Source: Chitinophaga caseinilytica (lineage in GTDB: Bacteria; Bacteroidota; Bacteroidia; Chitinophagales; Chitinophagaceae). From it: a DNA stretch of 64,000 nt. Both the position numbers and the translations under genes were made by a program. Below are positions 44,477-52,991 of this stretch, piece after piece; the first letter of the stretch is position 1, and each line of letters starts with the position of its first letter. The notes beneath the pieces are model-generated. The model had not been told where the DNA came from and did no database searches. It saw only the letters and a program-made list of their open reading frames with translations. The DNA lies in assembly GCF_038396765.1 (NCBI RefSeq), contig NZ_CP150096.1, forward strand, positions 3,021,001 through 3,085,000, in the 5' to 3' direction.

Positions 44477-47400
44477 ATGACTTTGATACAATGCTGCAGG
44501 TTTTTGCTGTATGCGACGGTGATACTTTGCCTGGGGCCTTTCCATGGCGCGTATGCACAGCAAGTCGGCATTCCCGGCGGGAAGAAGACGGTCAGGCAGG
44601 TGCTCGAGTTCGTAGAGCAGACTTCTTCGTACCGTTTCCTCTATACCGAAGATCCCGCGTTCGACCGGATTGCGGGCAGCTACGAGGGGAAAGGCGAGAT
44701 CGCCCAGGTCCTCAACGCCGTCCTCAAACAAACGGATATCACTTACCGCGTAAACGCCAATAAGCTCGTCACCCTCCAGACACCACGCTCGGCGCAGCTG
44801 GCGGCTAAAGACAGTGTAGGCGAAAATGTTACTGTTTCCGGCACTATCTCCAATCTGCAGAACCAGCCCATCGCTTCGGTCAGTATTTATTTGAAAGCCA
44901 ATCCGCTCGTAGGTACGGTGTCCGACAAAAACGGCTATTTCATCATCAGCAACATTCCCCGCCATTCCGTGCTGGTGCTTTCTTCCGTGGGTTATAGGAC
45001 GCAGGAGGTGGAAGTAAAGTCCATCCCCGCCGGCAGCCTCCGCAAGTTCCCCGTGCTCATGGAACTGGAAAGCCTCACACAGAGCGAAGTGGTAGTAACC
45101 GGAACGGGCACGCAGAAGAAAGTGAGTGTGGTTGGTGCTATCACCACCGTGAACCCCTCCGAGCTCAAGGGCCCTACGCGCTCCCTCACCACGCAGCTCG
45201 CGGGAAGGGTGGCCGGCGTCACGTTCGTACAGCAATCCGGGCAACCGGGGCAAGACGGTGCTTCCTTCATCATCCGCGGCATCAATTCCGTGACGGGGAA
45301 CACTTCGCCGCTGGTGCTGATCGACGGGCTGAGGAGGAACATCGATGACGTAGACCCCAACGACGTGGCCACTTTCACCGTGCTGAAAGATGCGTCTGCC
45401 ACGGCGGTTTACGGGCTGGAAGGCGCGAACGGCATCATCGTCATCACCACGAAAACGGGTAAAGTGGCCTCGCGGCCCACGATCCGGCTTTCGGCTTCGT
45501 CTTCCATCAACAACGCCAGCTACAAACCGAAATGGGTGGATGCGCCTACTTATGCGCGGATGAAGAACGAGGCGCTGGTAGTCCGCGGGAAGCGGCCATA
45601 CTACTCGGAAGCCGACATCGCCCGGTTTGCGGACGATGACATGGATTTTTACCCGAATGTAGATTGGTACGAAACCATGGTCAAGCAAAACAACCGCTCC
45701 AATCGCGCCAACTTCAATATCAGCGGCGGCGGCAATGCCGTTACCTACTATATGTCCGGCGGCTTCTACAATGAAAAAGGCATGTTCAACGCCCGGAACG
45801 ATAATAACGCCAACTACAACCAGTTCAATTTCCGCTCCAACCTCCGCGCCGACCTTTCGCCTACCACCGCGCTGGGACTGGGCTTTGACGGGCGCTACAA
45901 TACTACGACCGAGCCGGGGCAAGGGGTTGGCAACCTGCTGAATATCATGAACATGATCAACCCTACATTGTTCCCTGCGGAATTTTCGAACGGCATGGCG
46001 CCGGAGGAGCCGGCCAATATCAGGAACCCCTGGTCGCTGCTCAATAAAACCGGCTTCGTGAAGCGGTATCAGAATTACATGTCTACCAATGTGAACGTTA
46101 CGCAGAAGCTGGACTTCCTCACGCAAGGGCTTTTCCTGAACGGGATCGTGTCTTTTACGAAAGGGAATGTGTATGCGCACCGCTATTCCAAGAATTACCA
46201 GCAGCATGCGCCGGATTTCGCCAACAGCCACATGGGTACCGGGCGTGATGAAAACGGGAAGCTGGTCACCATTAACAAAACGCCGGACATCGACGACAAG
46301 ATGCAGTTCGTGTACGAGGCGCCAACGGGCGACCGTGTCATAGAACTGCAGGGGAGCATCAATTATGCGCGGACGTTCGGGAAACTCTCCACCACGGGGC
46401 TGCTGTTGTACAAACAGCGCGAATACCTGACCGATGCGCCGGGCGGCTCGGGCGCCACGTTGCTGATCAATGCCCTGCCGGCCCGGGAGCAATCCGTAGC
46501 CGGGCGGGTGACTTTGGGATGGGACGACCGCTATTTCACGGATGTGAATTTCGGGGCCTCGGGCTCGCAGATGTTCACGCCCGACAAACGCTGGTCTTCG
46601 TTCCCCTCGATCGGTTTCGGCTGGGTGCCGTCTTCCGAAAAATTCTGGGGCGGGATGGAAGACGTCGTAGACTTCCTCAAGTTCCGGGTTTCTTATGGAT
46701 CGGTGGGTTCTGCCGGCAATGCGGAGCGTTTTGGGTACATGGCCACTTCCGGGCCGGTGACCGGATATGTGTTCGGGTTTGGACGGGCGGCAGGCAGTGG
46801 ACTGGGGATTCCCGGTGTGGGAGAGTCGCGGCTGGAGCAGCTGGGCCTTACCTGGGAACGCAACCGGAAATTGAACCTGGGCGCCGAGATCGGGCTGTTC
46901 CGTGCGTTAAAGATCATCGTAGATGCATATAGCTACACCAACAACGATCAGCTGATTTTCCTGAACAGGTTGCCAGCCACGCTCGGCCTCCCTTCCGTGC
47001 CCCGTGCCAACCTCGGGAGAACGAAATCGGAAGGGGTCGATATCGATCTGACGTACGCCAAATCCTGGGGGAATTTCAAGATCAGCTATATCAAGGGCAT
47101 CATCAGCTATAACAAAAATACCATCCTGGAAAACGGGCAGCTCGATCCCAAAGTTTCATACCAAAGCGGGATCGGGCTGGATTATGGCCGGCAACTGAAC
47201 TACATCGCGCTGGGGCTTTTCAAAGACCAGAAAGATATCGACAACAGTCCGGTGCAAACCTGGAACAAAGTGATGCCGGGCGATATCAAGTATAAAGACA
47301 TCGACGGAGACGGGGTGATCACTCCGAACGACCGGATCTGGGCAGGCAACAGCTACCCCAAATGGAGCTACTCGCTGGCGTTGGATTTACGGTATAAAAA

Positions 47401-47875
47401 GTGGACGCTCGCTACCCGCGCCATCGGCAAATTCAACCTGTACAGGTCCATCAGCGGCGGAAGGATTCCCTTCAACCCCTACAACTCCGGCGGTACGGAT
47501 AACGGCGCCGTGTACCAGGCATCGGTGAACGACCATTGGTCGCCGGCTTCCTGGTCGGGTACCACTGCCACTGAGAATTTCAACGCCACCTATCCACGGC
47601 TCGGATTCGGAACGGACAATCAGAACAACGCGCAAACATCCACTTTCTGGCTGCGGGAATCGTCGTACCTGCGGATTGCGGACGCGGAGCTCGGTTATAA
47701 CTGGACGCCCCGCACGAAAAAATCTCCCTTCAAGAGCATCTATTACTACGGGCGCTGCGATAACGTGATCACCTTTTCCCGTTTCAAAGACTGGAACCCC
47801 GAACAGGAATCATCGTTCGCTTATCCATTGAAACGTACGCTTTCAGTGGGGCTGGAAATTGGATTTGACCTTTAA
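44477..47875 (+). CDS. SusC/RagA-type TonB-dependent receptor
   Basis: A 1132-residue outer-membrane receptor. Signal peptide ends GAYAQQ; an STN domain (about 30-100) marks it as a signalling transporter for the FecR/sigma pair. A carboxypeptidase-regulatory-like domain follows (about 115-200), then the plug (about 205-330; DGASFIIRGINSVTG, LKDASATAVYG, ITTKTGK) and the beta-barrel to the C-terminal phenylalanine-like end GLEIGFDL. It starts 149 bases after fecR and lies 9 bases before SusD. Substrate unknown. The gene is intact, unlike the copy at the left edge. An upstream in-frame ATG at 44441 is less likely. Confidence 0.93.
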   Translation: MTLIQCCRFLLYATVILCLGPFHGAYAQQVGIPGGKKTVRQVLEFVEQTSSYRFLYTEDPAFDRIAGSYEGKGEIAQVLNAVLKQTDITYRVNANKLVTLQTPRSAQLAAKDSVGENVTVSGTISNLQNQPIASVSIYLKANPLVGTVSDKNGYFIISNIPRHSVLVLSSVGYRTQEVEVKSIPAGSLRKFPVLMELESLTQSEVVVTGTGTQKKVSVVGAITTVNPSELKGPTRSLTTQLAGRVAGVTFVQQSGQPGQDGASFIIRGINSVTGNTSPLVLIDGLRRNIDDVDPNDVATFTVLKDASATAVYGLEGANGIIVITTKTGKVASRPTIRLSASSSINNASYKPKWVDAPTYARMKNEALVVRGKRPYYSEADIARFADDDMDFYPNVDWYETMVKQNNRSNRANFNISGGGNAVTYYMSGGFYNEKGMFNARNDNNANYNQFNFRSNLRADLSPTTALGLGFDGRYNTTTEPGQGVGNLLNIMNMINPTLFPAEFSNGMAPEEPANIRNPWSLLNKTGFVKRYQNYMSTNVNVTQKLDFLTQGLFLNGIVSFTKGNVYAHRYSKNYQQHAPDFANSHMGTGRDENGKLVTINKTPDIDDKMQFVYEAPTGDRVIELQGSINYARTFGKLSTTGLLLYKQREYLTDAPGGSGATLLINALPAREQSVAGRVTLGWDDRYFTDVNFGASGSQMFTPDKRWSSFPSIGFGWVPSSEKFWGGMEDVVDFLKFRVSYGSVGSAGNAERFGYMATSGPVTGYVFGFGRAAGSGLGIPGVGESRLEQLGLTWERNRKLNLGAEIGLFRALKIIVDAYSYTNNDQLIFLNRLPATLGLPSVPRANLGRTKSEGVDIDLTYAKSWGNFKISYIKGIISYNKNTILENGQLDPKVSYQSGIGLDYGRQLNYIALGLFKDQKDIDNSPVQTWNKVMPGDIKYKDIDGDGVITPNDRIWAGNSYPKWSYSLALDLRYKKWTLATRAIGKFNLYRSISGGRIPFNPYNSGGTDNGAVYQASVNDHWSPASWSGTTATENFNATYPRLGFGTDNQNNAQTSTFWLRESSYLRIADAELGYNWTPRTKKSPFKSIYYYGRCDNVITFSRFKDWNPEQESSFAYPLKRTLSVGLEIGFDL

Positions 47876-47884
47876 AAACCGTTT

Positions 47885-49834
47885 ATGAAAAATAGCATTC
47901 TGAAAATAACGGCGATCGTGCTGTTGACGATGCAATCCATCAGCTGTAAATACCTGGAAGCAGACGAATATCTGCACGAGGTGAACAACCTGAACGATAT
48001 CTGGACGCAGCGCGTGGATATCCGTAAAGCATGGGCGGCCTGCTACGGGCATCTTCCCAACTATACCGACCTGGCCTGGTCCTGGCCTTTCAATACGAAT
48101 TACGACGAAGGCCATGCCGGCAGGGATAACTATACCAGTCTCGTATTCGCACAGGGGAAATTCAATGCAGACAACGTGCTGTTCAACTTCTGGGCCAATT
48201 TCTACCGCGCTGTCCGCACCTGCAACCTGTTCCTCGAGAATTACCATAAAGCCAACGACAAGCTGCTCGTGCCCGGCGAAGTAGAAGGCTATGCGGCCGA
48301 TGCACGTTTCCTGCGGGCATACTACTATTCCCTGTTGCTGCAGATGTACGGGCCATTCCCCATCGTCGAGAAAACGGTGGACTACTCCAACGAAGCCGCA
48401 TTGCCCACCAATCGCAATACGGAAGAGGAATGCGTGAATTTTATCATTGCCGAACTGGATAAATGCATCGCCACGCTGCCGCAAAACGACCGGATACTCG
48501 TTTCCGAACTGGGAAGGCCCTCGCGCGAGGCCGCTATGGCATTGAAAGCCGTGGTTTTGCTTTGGGACGCCAGTCCGCTCGTAAACGGCAACCCCGACTA
48601 CAGCGGTTTCAAAGATGCGAAAGGGCGTAATTATTTCAGTCCCGCAACGGATATAGAAAAGTGGCGCAAAGCGGCGGCGGCGGCCAAAGCCGTGATCGAC
48701 CTGGGGATATTCGAATTGCATACCACGCCGGCCAACCGCGGCTACACGACGGTGCCGCTCGGCGATTTTCCGGGGAACGATGTGGCCTGGCCAAACGGCC
48801 CCGCGGGCATCGATCCATACCGGTCTTTCAAGGAGCTGTTCAGCGGTGGACAAACCTATTGGAACAAGGAAGGCATCTGGCAGGTGAACGTTGGATCGCA
48901 GACGGCCCTGCTGTCTTTACTCGGCTTTCCCAGGAACTATAACAACGGGGAAGACGCCACCTCGACCGCTGTTGTATACGCCACGCAGAAATTGGTGGAT
49001 GCTTATTTCATGAACAACGGGGAAACGATAGACGTGGAAGACAAGCGGTTGTACAACGACGTAGGCATTGCCGAAAACGGGGACGGCTATTATATCAGCG
49101 GGTCCGGTATGGAAGCGCATACGCCGATCATTACCGGCTTCAAGCTGTCGAACACCAATGCCAAAGTGCCGAAGCGGGTCTTGAACCGGGAAGCGCGGTT
49201 TTATGCGACCATCGGGTTTATCGGCCGGGGATACCAGCAAAATAACGGAACGCTGTATTATGCCGATTACAAAGCCAATGCGCTCGACGGTTTCCTGCAA
49301 TCCGACCGGCCTTCCACCCGCTCCGGCTACCCGATCGTGAAATGGGTGGCGGAAGACGACCTGAAGGCGCGCGGCAGCAGCGACAAGCCTTACTACGTGC
49401 TACGCCTGGCGGAAATTTACCTGAGTTATGCCGAGGCGCTCAATGAATACGATCCCGGTAACGCAGATGTGTTGAAATATCTGAACCTGGTCCGCTTCCG
49501 GGCGGGATTGCCGGGGTATGCCGCCGCCAGCAAGGAGGAGACGCGAGAGCGCATCAAGCGTGAAAGGCATGTGGAATTCGCTTTCGAAGGGAAACGGTAT
49601 TTCGATTCGCGGCGCTGGAAAGATGCCGGGAAGCCCTTGCGCGACCGGTGGGGCAACAGCCAGGGCATGGGCGGGCTGGTGTACGGTTGCAACTATACCG
49701 CGCCCGACGGCAGTTTTTATGACCGTGCGGTGATCGACGGCTATATCTTCCGCCCCAAAAACTACTTCCTGCCGATCCCTTTCGAAGAAGTAGCGAACTA
49801 TTGGGGCACCATGACGCAAAACCCAGGTTGGTAG
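47885..49834 (+). CDS. SusD/RagB-family surface glycan-binding lipoprotein
   Basis: A 649-residue lipoprotein forming the lid of the SusC transporter. Lipobox SISC at Cys20; SusD-type TPR helices (RAWAACYGHLPN, the early GEVEGYAADARFLRAYYYSLLLQMYGPFPI motif) and the C-terminal RagB part with RHVEFAFEGKRYFDSRRWKDAG. Its length is somewhat above the usual 500-600 residues. It is coupled to susC (9 bases) and precedes two further lipoproteins, completing a polysaccharide-utilisation core without an adjacent glycosidase. Confidence 0.92.
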   Translation: MKNSILKITAIVLLTMQSISCKYLEADEYLHEVNNLNDIWTQRVDIRKAWAACYGHLPNYTDLAWSWPFNTNYDEGHAGRDNYTSLVFAQGKFNADNVLFNFWANFYRAVRTCNLFLENYHKANDKLLVPGEVEGYAADARFLRAYYYSLLLQMYGPFPIVEKTVDYSNEAALPTNRNTEEECVNFIIAELDKCIATLPQNDRILVSELGRPSREAAMALKAVVLLWDASPLVNGNPDYSGFKDAKGRNYFSPATDIEKWRKAAAAAKAVIDLGIFELHTTPANRGYTTVPLGDFPGNDVAWPNGPAGIDPYRSFKELFSGGQTYWNKEGIWQVNVGSQTALLSLLGFPRNYNNGEDATSTAVVYATQKLVDAYFMNNGETIDVEDKRLYNDVGIAENGDGYYISGSGMEAHTPIITGFKLSNTNAKVPKRVLNREARFYATIGFIGRGYQQNNGTLYYADYKANALDGFLQSDRPSTRSGYPIVKWVAEDDLKARGSSDKPYYVLRLAEIYLSYAEALNEYDPGNADVLKYLNLVRFRAGLPGYAAASKEETRERIKRERHVEFAFEGKRYFDSRRWKDAGKPLRDRWGNSQGMGGLVYGCNYTAPDGSFYDRAVIDGYIFRPKNYFLPIPFEEVANYWGTMTQNPGW

Positions 49835-49852
49835 CACATTAAAAACCAGAAC

Positions 49853-51016
49853 ATGAAACGCATTCAAAACATATTTCTTGGCCTGATCGCCACCGTCGTT
49901 TTTAACGCCTGCGGAAAGAACGACTACGAGAACAAGGAGTTCTACAAACAGGAAGTCTACATCATATCTTCCGAGTCCACCTCGGCGGTGGAAAGGGAGA
50001 TCAGTGACATCCAGGTCCACACTTTCGTGGATACGCTGAAATATCTCAATGAGCAATATGATTCCGACACCATCATCGACGATAAAACTTTCATGGCGGA
50101 GATCAAGTTCAAGGTGGGTATCGGCGGATCTTTGCCTGCGGCGGAAAAAGTTCGGGTGGTAGTAGGTTTTGATAATGAAGCACTGGAAGATTACAATATC
50201 CTCAAGAATGCCGATAAAATCATTCCAGCAGCTACGGAATACATGTCCAGCAAGCCTTTCGATGATAAGGAGGGCGGTTTCGTCATCGAAATCGAAAAAG
50301 GGAGCGCGTCGGCGTCCCTGATTTTTACCGTGCCGGTGGAAAGAGCCAAAATGGAAACGTATGAGAAATTCGCTTTCCCGCTAAAAGTGCTCCGCGCCGA
50401 TAATGTCCCGCTAAGCAGGCAGTTTACCAATTTCATGATCGCCGGGCTGCGGGTGGATAAAGACAAAACCGTGAACTGGTCGGGATTCCCCATCCCGAAA
50501 ATCCCCACGGGCCGATACACTTCGGTACAGATCATGGGCAACCCCGGAGAAAACAATACCGACGGCCGTACCCGGAAATACAAATACATCACGCCGCTGA
50601 GCGTCACCGACGATCCGAAGCTGAACGATAAATATATGGTCTGGGGCACCAGCGCCTGGAGCTTCGAGATGTTCGGATTTCACAGCGCGGGGTACATGTA
50701 CAATGTCCTGACGCTGGTCGACAAAAACTACGGCATCTACAGGATGGACCCCATCCTGCCCGGGAACAACGATTTCCCTTACCACACCTTCGCATACGCG
50801 ACCACGCAGGAGCCCAGCGAAGAAAATTTCTACGATCCACGGCTGAAAACCCTTACGCTGCATTATAAAAACGTGATCGGGGAAGACTATACGGATGTGC
50901 TGACGTTCGAAAGCGAAGACCTGACGCTGAACCCCGTGCGCGGCGGGTCCTTTTATCAGCCGCAAAGCTGGGAACAGGTAAGGAGCAGAGGCTATAAATA
51001 CTGGCTTCCGCTGTAG
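49853..51016 (+). CDS. PUL lipoprotein, probable surface glycan-binding protein (DUF1735-like N-terminus)
   Basis: A 387-residue lipoprotein with lipobox ending FNAC (Cys20). Residues about 25-205 resemble the DUF1735/BT_3987-like immunoglobulin module of Bacteroidota PULs (AEIKFKVGIGG, VRVVVGFDNEALEDYN, FVIEIEKGSASASLIFTVPV). The C-terminal half, about 210-387, is a beta-rich domain I do not recognise. Position directly after SusD (18 bases) is typical of surface glycan-binding proteins, which hold the polysaccharide at the cell surface. Family reading is moderate, function inferred from position. Confidence 0.72.
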   Translation: MKRIQNIFLGLIATVVFNACGKNDYENKEFYKQEVYIISSESTSAVEREISDIQVHTFVDTLKYLNEQYDSDTIIDDKTFMAEIKFKVGIGGSLPAAEKVRVVVGFDNEALEDYNILKNADKIIPAATEYMSSKPFDDKEGGFVIEIEKGSASASLIFTVPVERAKMETYEKFAFPLKVLRADNVPLSRQFTNFMIAGLRVDKDKTVNWSGFPIPKIPTGRYTSVQIMGNPGENNTDGRTRKYKYITPLSVTDDPKLNDKYMVWGTSAWSFEMFGFHSAGYMYNVLTLVDKNYGIYRMDPILPGNNDFPYHTFAYATTQEPSEENFYDPRLKTLTLHYKNVIGEDYTDVLTFESEDLTLNPVRGGSFYQPQSWEQVRSRGYKYWLPL

Positions 51017-51051
51017 CGACTCCCGTCATTGCCATCATCCAAACATTCATC

Positions 51052-51081
51052 GCCTCCCGGTCCATGCAAGGGCCGGGAGGC
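51052..51081 (+). terminator. GC-rich intercistronic hairpin
   Basis: GCCTCCCGG (51052-51060) pairs with CCGGGAGGC (51073-51081). No T run follows, so it is more likely an mRNA-stability or partial termination element between the binding lipoprotein and the RbsD/FucU-like gene. Confidence 0.45.
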
Positions 51082-51101
51082 CCGATTATTAAATATCCGA
51101 T

Positions 51102-51662
51102 ATGAAGAAAATCATGCGATCCGCCTGGATACTGGCATTCCCCCTGCTCGCCGCGTGTTCGGCCATGCCCGTGAAAACCGCTTCCAGCCCCCGCTGGCAA
51201 CAGCAATTCTCCGAAACGCTTCCACTGCTGGGGCACCGCAACTGGATCATCGTGGCAGACCAGGCTTTCCCGCAATTGAAGGCGGAAGGCATCACATACA
51301 TCAACACGGGCGACAGGCTGCTGCCGGTATTGCAGGAAGTAATGGCCGCCGTGCAGCAATCAGGTCATGTTAAACCCATCGTGTACCGGGATAAGGAGCT
51401 TCAATTCATCACCGAAACCCAAAGCACCGGCATCGGCGCTTTCCGCGATTCCGCAGCGGCCGCGCTCAAAGGGAATAACGTCCGCGAGATGCTGCACGAT
51501 TCCGTATTCGCGAAACTGGACGCGGCCGCCGGGCTGTTCCGGGTAGTGGTGCTGAAAACGGACGAAAAGCTGCCCTACACCTCGGTGCTGCTGGAGCTGG
51601 ATTGCGCGTATTGGGACGGGGAGAAGGAAGCCGCCCTCCGGAAGGCCATCGCACAACCCTGA
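51102..51662 (+). CDS. RbsD/FucU-like lipoprotein (putative periplasmic sugar mutarotase)
   Basis: A 186-residue lipoprotein: signal sequence with LLAAC (Cys19), then a domain that follows the RbsD/FucU pattern, LPLLGHRNWIIVADQAFP near the start (conserved His and Asp), a central helical segment, and PYTSVLLELDCAYW near the end, corresponding to the PYANxIL active-site strand. RbsD and FucU convert ribose or fucose between pyranose, furanose or anomeric forms, normally in the cytoplasm. Encoded 85 bases after the PUL lipoprotein, it may act on the sugar released outside. Family assignment by motif only. Confidence 0.68.
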   Translation: MKKIMRSAWILAFPLLAACSAMPVKTASSPRWQQQFSETLPLLGHRNWIIVADQAFPQLKAEGITYINTGDRLLPVLQEVMAAVQQSGHVKPIVYRDKELQFITETQSTGIGAFRDSAAAALKGNNVREMLHDSVFAKLDAAAGLFRVVVLKTDEKLPYTSVLLELDCAYWDGEKEAALRKAIAQP

Positions 51663-51710
51663 CCGCTGTAATGATATTTCCGGTAGATTACCATTAATTT
51701 GTGGTTGCTT

Positions 51711-52169
51711 ATGAAATACCTTTTTACCACATACAGCTCGTTTTTCTATACAGCCCTCATCGCGTGCCTGACTTACCTGGTGATGGATGGCGAGAAACTG
51801 AATATCGTCATCGATGGGGAATATTATACCTTAACCAACCGGACGGGACTGTTGTATTCAGCCATGATATTGGGTTTGATGTGGCTGATCTACATCGGGC
51901 AGGATTCTTTTTTGTATTCGAAGAAGCTGATCTGGCTGCATTTCGGCGGCACATTACTAGCGGTGGCGGCCATGTGCTGGTATCATTCACAGGGGTTTGA
52001 AGGGAGATATGTGTCCATCAGTCAGCCCGGAGCTTCACGATATGGTGGCAGTTCAGGCACGCATCAATATTATGTTTTGCCTTATACCTGGCTGCTGGTG
52101 CTGCTTTTCATGGCGGCGCAGACCATTTTTATCACGCATGTCGTGAAAGGGAAGACCTCCCGTTACTGA
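51711..52169 (+). CDS. Hypothetical membrane protein
   Basis: A 152-residue protein with four predicted hydrophobic helices (about 8-24, 44-62, 76-93 and 126-146) and a polar loop before the last helix rich in Ser/Gly/Tyr. I do not recognise a family. The start at 51711 (MKYLF) is preferred to 51699, which adds four residues. It ends 5 bases before the convergent SDR gene and has no evident functional neighbour. Confidence 0.65.
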   Translation: MKYLFTTYSSFFYTALIACLTYLVMDGEKLNIVIDGEYYTLTNRTGLLYSAMILGLMWLIYIGQDSFLYSKKLIWLHFGGTLLAVAAMCWYHSQGFEGRYVSISQPGASRYGGSSGTHQYYVLPYTWLLVLLFMAAQTIFITHVVKGKTSRY

Positions 52170-52174
52170 ACTTG

Positions 52175-52900
52175 TCAGGGCAACTTCGCGACAAGTTTTT
52201 CCGGCGCATGTTTCAGGAACAGGTGGATGAGCTTCCATTTCCATCCTGGTACGATGGTAAACCCGTTCCCTGCATTCACAACTGCTTTCGCGATGAAGGC
52301 GGGCTCCATGAGGAGGGATGCTGGCAGGTCGAGGCCGGCGGTCATTTTACTGCGGATGTATCCCGCAACGATCACGTTCACGATTACTTTCCGGGGAAAC
52401 AAATGCTGCCGCAACCCGGCAAGGTATTGCGTGAAGGCCGATTTGGTGCTTCCATATATGAAATTGCTTTTCCTGCCCCTTACGCCCGATAGCGACGATA
52501 GCCCCACGATCCGCTCCAGCCCCGGGTTTTCCGGATCGGTGGCAATGATGTTAAGGATGGATACGGCCCCTGCATAATGCACCTGCATCATCCGGAAGCT
52601 CCCTTCAAAATCCACCAAAGCCTGCTCCTGTGGCACCTGGAACCCCGCGGCATACAGAACGATCTGCGGCTTTTCGGGGAGCGACCGGTAAAACGCCCCA
52701 TGCCCCGCGAAATCCGTAGCGTCGAAATACAGGACGGTGACATTTGAGCCTTTCGGAACGCCCGTCTGCACAAAGCTTTCCAGCTCCGCGGTACTGCGCG
52801 ATGCGGCGATAATACGGTAGCCCCGGTCTGCATATTGCACGATGGCGGCTTTGGCCACATCGGAATTGGCGCCGAGAATAAGAACGGTTTTGGGATGCAT
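52175..52900 (-). CDS. SDR-family NAD(P)-binding protein
   Basis: A 241-residue Rossmann protein with an atypical glycine motif LGANSDVAKA at residues 8-17 and a YGSTK active-site Tyr/Lys pair near 148-152; the family Ser lies in GLSSLSG. It resembles the SDR group used by envelope or polyketide-type ketoreductases, but no substrate can be named. The start at 52900 (MHPKTVLILGAN) is chosen because the strand-glycine motif starts there; a longer reading would run through the terminator hairpin of the upstream gene. Confidence 0.78.
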   Translation of the reverse strand: MHPKTVLILGANSDVAKAAIVQYADRGYRIIAASRSTAELESFVQTGVPKGSNVTVLYFDATDFAGHGAFYRSLPEKPQIVLYAAGFQVPQEQALVDFEGSFRMMQVHYAGAVSILNIIATDPENPGLERIVGLSSLSGVRGRKSNFIYGSTKSAFTQYLAGLRQHLFPRKVIVNVIVAGYIRSKMTAGLDLPASLLMEPAFIAKAVVNAGNGFTIVPGWKWKLIHLFLKHAPEKLVAKLP

Positions 52901-52938
52901 GCGATCGGTTTGGCCGGTAAAGGTAATCGTTCGGCACG

Positions 52939-52969
52939 AAAAAAGGTTGCGGACGAACGCCGCAACCTT
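52939..52969 (-). terminator. Terminator of the discoidin/lyase-like gene
   Basis: On the minus strand AAGGTTGCGG and CCGCAACCTT (52943-52952, 52960-52969) close a 7-base loop, followed by T. It lies 23 bases after the stop of the gene ending at 52992. Confidence 0.85.
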
Positions 52970-52991
52970 CTGACAGAAAGCATCGATCATG

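Noticed and set aside
44459..46492. A 677-codon open frame antisense to the intact SusC gene
   Set aside because: Composition and position mark it as antisense noise; the SusC frame is fully supported.
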